Below the pieces are notes generated by a model, which saw only the letters and a program-made list of their open reading frames with translations, was not told where the DNA came from and ran no database searches. From the NCBI GenBank assembly GCA_937925895.1, contig CALANC010000100.1, positions 1 to 7,916 on the forward strand: a stretch of 7,916 nt of DNA, written 5' to 3'. This stretch comes from an uncultured Desulfobacterales bacterium. GTDB taxonomy: Bacteria > Desulfobacterota > Desulfobacteria > Desulfobacterales > UBA11574. Below, piece by piece: positions 6,349 to 7,916 of the stretch. A program made the position numbers and the translations under genes. Each line of letters opens with the position of its first letter. Within the stretch, counting starts at the first letter, position 1.

Positions 6349-7398
6349 ATGAAAAATATTATGGTCACCGGCGGCTGCGGGTTTATCGGTGCAAACTTTA
6401 TCCGGTACTTGTTATCGGAATCGGATTTTACCGGAAATGTCATAAACGTTGACAGCTTGACCTATGCAGGCAACCCGGAAAATGTCGCTGATATTGAGGA
6501 ACGGTATCAAGATCGATATCTTTTTATCAAGGCCGACATATGCGACATGGCCGGTATGAATAGAACATTCGGAAAACATGAGATCGATACCATATGCAAC
6601 TTTGCTGCTGAATCCCATGTGGATCGATCGATAGTCGCACCGGACGCCTTTATTCAGACCAACATCGTCGGGACCTTTAACCTTTTGGAGGCGGCAAGAT
6701 CACAACAGAACCGAATGATCCGCTTTCACCACATCAGTACGGACGAAGTTTACGGCAGCCTGGGAAAAGACGGATATTTTACGGAAACTACGCCTTACAA
6801 GCCCAACAGTCCCTATTCCGCCTCCAAGGCGTCATCTGATCACCTGGTGAGAGCATATTACAAGACCTACGACCTGCCGATAACCATTTCCAATTGTTCA
6901 AACAATTACGGTCCTTATCAGTTTCCTGAAAAATTGATTCCGCTTATGATTCTCAATGCACTTGAAGGAAAACCCTTGCCGGTTTACGGTGACGGCCGCC
7001 ATGTCAGGGACTGGCTCTATGTAAGAGATCATTGCACAGCCATCTGGACAATTATGAAAAACGGAAGGATAGGGGAGATGTATAACATCGGTGGCGACAG
7101 TGAGATGGAAAATATCGCCATCGTTAAGATGATTTGTGATATTTTGGACGAGATGAATGAATTAAGTAATAACCGGTCACGAAGGGAGCTGATCACTTTT
7201 GTTAAAGACAGACCCGGTCATGACCGCAGATATGCCATCGATTTTACAAAATTGAATAAGGAGCTGAACTGGCGTCCGGAAGCGTCACTTGAAACCGGTA
7301 TTCGGGACACCATTCAGTGGTATGTGGATAACAAAAAGTGGGTTGAGCGGGTGAAAAGCGGGGAGTACCGGCAATGGATTAAGACTCATTATGCTTAA
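6349..7398 (+). CDS. rfbB: dTDP-glucose 4,6-dehydratase (RmlB)
   Basis: RmlB converts dTDP-D-glucose to dTDP-4-dehydro-6-deoxy-D-glucose, step 2 of dTDP-L-rhamnose synthesis and a branch point to other deoxysugars. The 349-residue protein is an extended SDR of normal length. Motifs: GGCGFIG (8-14) for NAD, FAAESHVDRS, the catalytic T131-D132-E133 in STDEVYG, Y156-x3-K160 in SPYSASK, NNYGPYQFPEKLIPL, RHVRDWLYVRDH, and DRPGHDRRYAID near the C-terminus. An upstream in-frame ATG at 6289 would add 20 residues unlike the family and overlap rfbD. The ATG at 6349 puts the Rossmann strand at the N-terminus as in relatives, and has GGGGAAAG (6333-6340) 8 nt ahead, so it was chosen. The order rfbD-rfbB, without rfbA or rfbC here, leaves those steps to genes outside the window. 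Confidence 0.95.
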   Translation: MKNIMVTGGCGFIGANFIRYLLSESDFTGNVINVDSLTYAGNPENVADIEERYQDRYLFIKADICDMAGMNRTFGKHEIDTICNFAAESHVDRSIVAPDAFIQTNIVGTFNLLEAARSQQNRMIRFHHISTDEVYGSLGKDGYFTETTPYKPNSPYSASKASSDHLVRAYYKTYDLPITISNCSNNYGPYQFPEKLIPLMILNALEGKPLPVYGDGRHVRDWLYVRDHCTAIWTIMKNGRIGEMYNIGGDSEMENIAIVKMICDILDEMNELSNNRSRRELITFVKDRPGHDRRYAIDFTKLNKELNWRPEASLETGIRDTIQWYVDNKKWVERVKSGEYRQWIKTHYA

Positions 7399-7404
7399 CT
7401 TGCA

Positions 7405-7523
7405 TGAAAATTGATGAGAATCTTTAAGATGGTCAATTAATACGGGATTAAAAAGAATCATATAATCATATGTGTTACCCAAATGTTAAACCGTACGAGG
7501 ACTTTTTTTCTCATCAATTTTCA
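7405..7523. repeat. Perfect 16-bp inverted repeat, 87 nt apart
   Basis: TGAAAATTGATGAGAA (7405-7420) is the exact reverse complement of TTCTCATCAATTTTCA (7508-7523). The right copy is also the outer edge of the large palindrome 7518-7650. The left copy, just after the rfbB stop, may be the relic of a second copy of that element in opposite orientation, or the end of a 119-bp miniature element. No matching flanking duplication is seen. Confidence 0.6.
7437..7466 (+). promoter_or_regulatory. Possible galE promoter with perfect -10 box
   Basis: TATAAT (7461-7466) is preceded, with an 18-nt spacer, by TTAATA (7437-7442), a four-of-six match to the -35 consensus. Transcription would start near 7473, placing the whole large palindrome in the galE 5' leader (about 218 nt). 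The -10 lies in an AT-rich stretch, so the call is tentative. Confidence 0.35.
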
Positions 7524-7650
7524 CCCGAAGGGCGAGCCGGAGACTTTCATCTGCTGCGTTATTAAGGGCTCGCAATAGTTTAACTATGGCTTCGCCCTTA
7601 AATGTCTTGCATATGAAAGCCTCCGACTCGTGCAAAATTAGGGTGCGAAA
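7518..7650. repeat. Large nested palindrome (REP/MITE-like)
   Basis: Three sets of arms share nearly one centre (about 7581.5). CGAGCCGGAGACTTTCAT (7533-7550) pairs with 7613-7630 at 16 of 18 positions. TTAAGGGC (7562-7569) pairs perfectly with GCCCTTAA (7594-7601). ATAGT (7575-7579) pairs with ACTAT (7583-7587) around a tiny loop. An outer CACCC (7522-7526) / GGGTG (7641-7645) pair is offset by 4 nt. Both mismatches of the 18-bp arm become G-U pairs in minus-strand RNA. The whole would fold into one long cruciform or RNA hairpin. It appears non-coding and is probably a dispersed element, which needs genome-wide comparison. Confidence 0.6.
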
Positions 7651-7690
7651 CTTGAATTTAATGATGAAACGTTTTGGAGCTGTGTAGAAA

Positions 7691-7916
7691 ATGAGAAATC
7701 TTAAGATACTGGTAGTTGGGGGTGCGGGATACATCGGTTCACACATGGCCAAAGATCTGTTGGAAAACGGTTATGAGGTGATCACGCTGGATGATTTATC
7801 TACCGGACACCGTGATCTATTGCCGGGAGGAGATTATGTTGAAGGCGGCCTGGGTGATGCGGTTTTGCTTGACGAGATATTTTCAAATCATAAAATCGCT
7901 GCGGTAATGCACTTTG
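7691..7916 (+). CDS. galE: UDP-glucose 4-epimerase, N-terminal part only
   Basis: GalE interconverts UDP-glucose and UDP-galactose using bound NAD, supplying galactose for surface polysaccharides and the Leloir pathway. The first 75 codons are present and the frame is open at the window end. The sequence shows the Rossmann signature VVGGAGYIGSH (GxxGxxG at 10-16), then LDDLSTGH, a variant of the DNLSTGH signature of GalE, and AVMHF at the edge, matching the conserved AVIHFAG. The ATG has GGAG (7676-7679) 11 nt upstream. It follows the rfbDB pair on the same strand after a structured 292-nt spacer, so it may have its own promoter. The catalytic YxxxK lies outside the window. A related UDP-sugar epimerase of another specificity cannot be fully excluded. 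Confidence 0.88.
   Translation, partial: MRNLKILVVGGAGYIGSHMAKDLLENGYEVITLDDLSTGHRDLLPGGDYVEGGLGDAVLLDEIFSNHKIAAVMHF

Larger units (their letters stand above)
7399..7690. other. Structured spacer between rfbB and galE
   Basis: This 292-nt spacer contains a 16-bp perfect inverted repeat (7405-7420 / 7508-7523), a possible promoter, and a large nested palindrome (about 7518-7650), each listed separately. An 88-codon minus-strand frame crosses it, but it is largely the palindrome read as protein and overlaps the galE start, so it is not called as a gene. Confidence 0.6.

Noticed and set aside
7486..7752. 88-codon minus-strand frame across the galE start
   Set aside because: Part of it reads like protein, but it coincides with the large palindrome, overlaps the well-supported galE start, and has no ribosome site that I can support.

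Overview
The window looks like chromosomal DNA of a Gram-negative bacterium. The best guess is an anaerobic member of the former Deltaproteobacteria (Desulfobacterota). This is inference from the AT-rich intergenic DNA, the mixed codon use and the flavour of the proteins; no rRNA or other taxonomic marker is present. An outer-membrane-type OmpA lipoprotein and a dTDP-rhamnose pathway support a Gram-negative envelope.

Layout. (1) 1-204, minus strand: the first 68 codons of a CNNM/DUF21 (HlyC/CorC-type) membrane protein, cut by the window edge. (2) 205-480: divergent intergenic region. (3) 481-3435, plus: a 984-residue protein that joins a MrfA/YprA-type DEAD/DEAH helicase (DUF1998 cysteine cluster) to a C-terminal DEDD exonuclease/RNase H-like domain of the MrfB/YprB type. 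(4) 3436-3650: a spacer with three hairpins, two of which share the dyad CTCCA-N7-TGGAG. (5) 3651-4262, plus: OmpA-domain lipoprotein. (6) 4263-4406: a MITE-like palindromic element that fills almost the whole gap between two convergent genes. (7) 4409-5305, minus: XerD tyrosine recombinase with all six catalytic residues; its promoter sits so close to the ATG that the mRNA may be leaderless. (8) 5435-6310 and 6349-7398, plus: rfbD and rfbB, steps 4 and 2 of dTDP-L-rhamnose synthesis. (9) 7399-7690: a structured spacer with a perfect 16-bp inverted repeat and a large nested palindrome. (10) 7691-7916, plus: the 5' end of galE, cut by the window edge.

The window joins two functional neighbourhoods. 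The left part holds DNA maintenance genes (helicase-nuclease, XerD) with envelope housekeeping genes. The right part is the start of a surface-polysaccharide nucleotide-sugar cluster (rfbD, rfbB, galE); rfbA and rfbC are not in view. The most notable item is the helicase-exonuclease fusion. In Bacillus subtilis MrfA and MrfB are separate proteins acting in mitomycin C repair, and here the two activities appear to be in one chain. No CRISPR array, tRNA, rRNA, transposase or defence island is visible.
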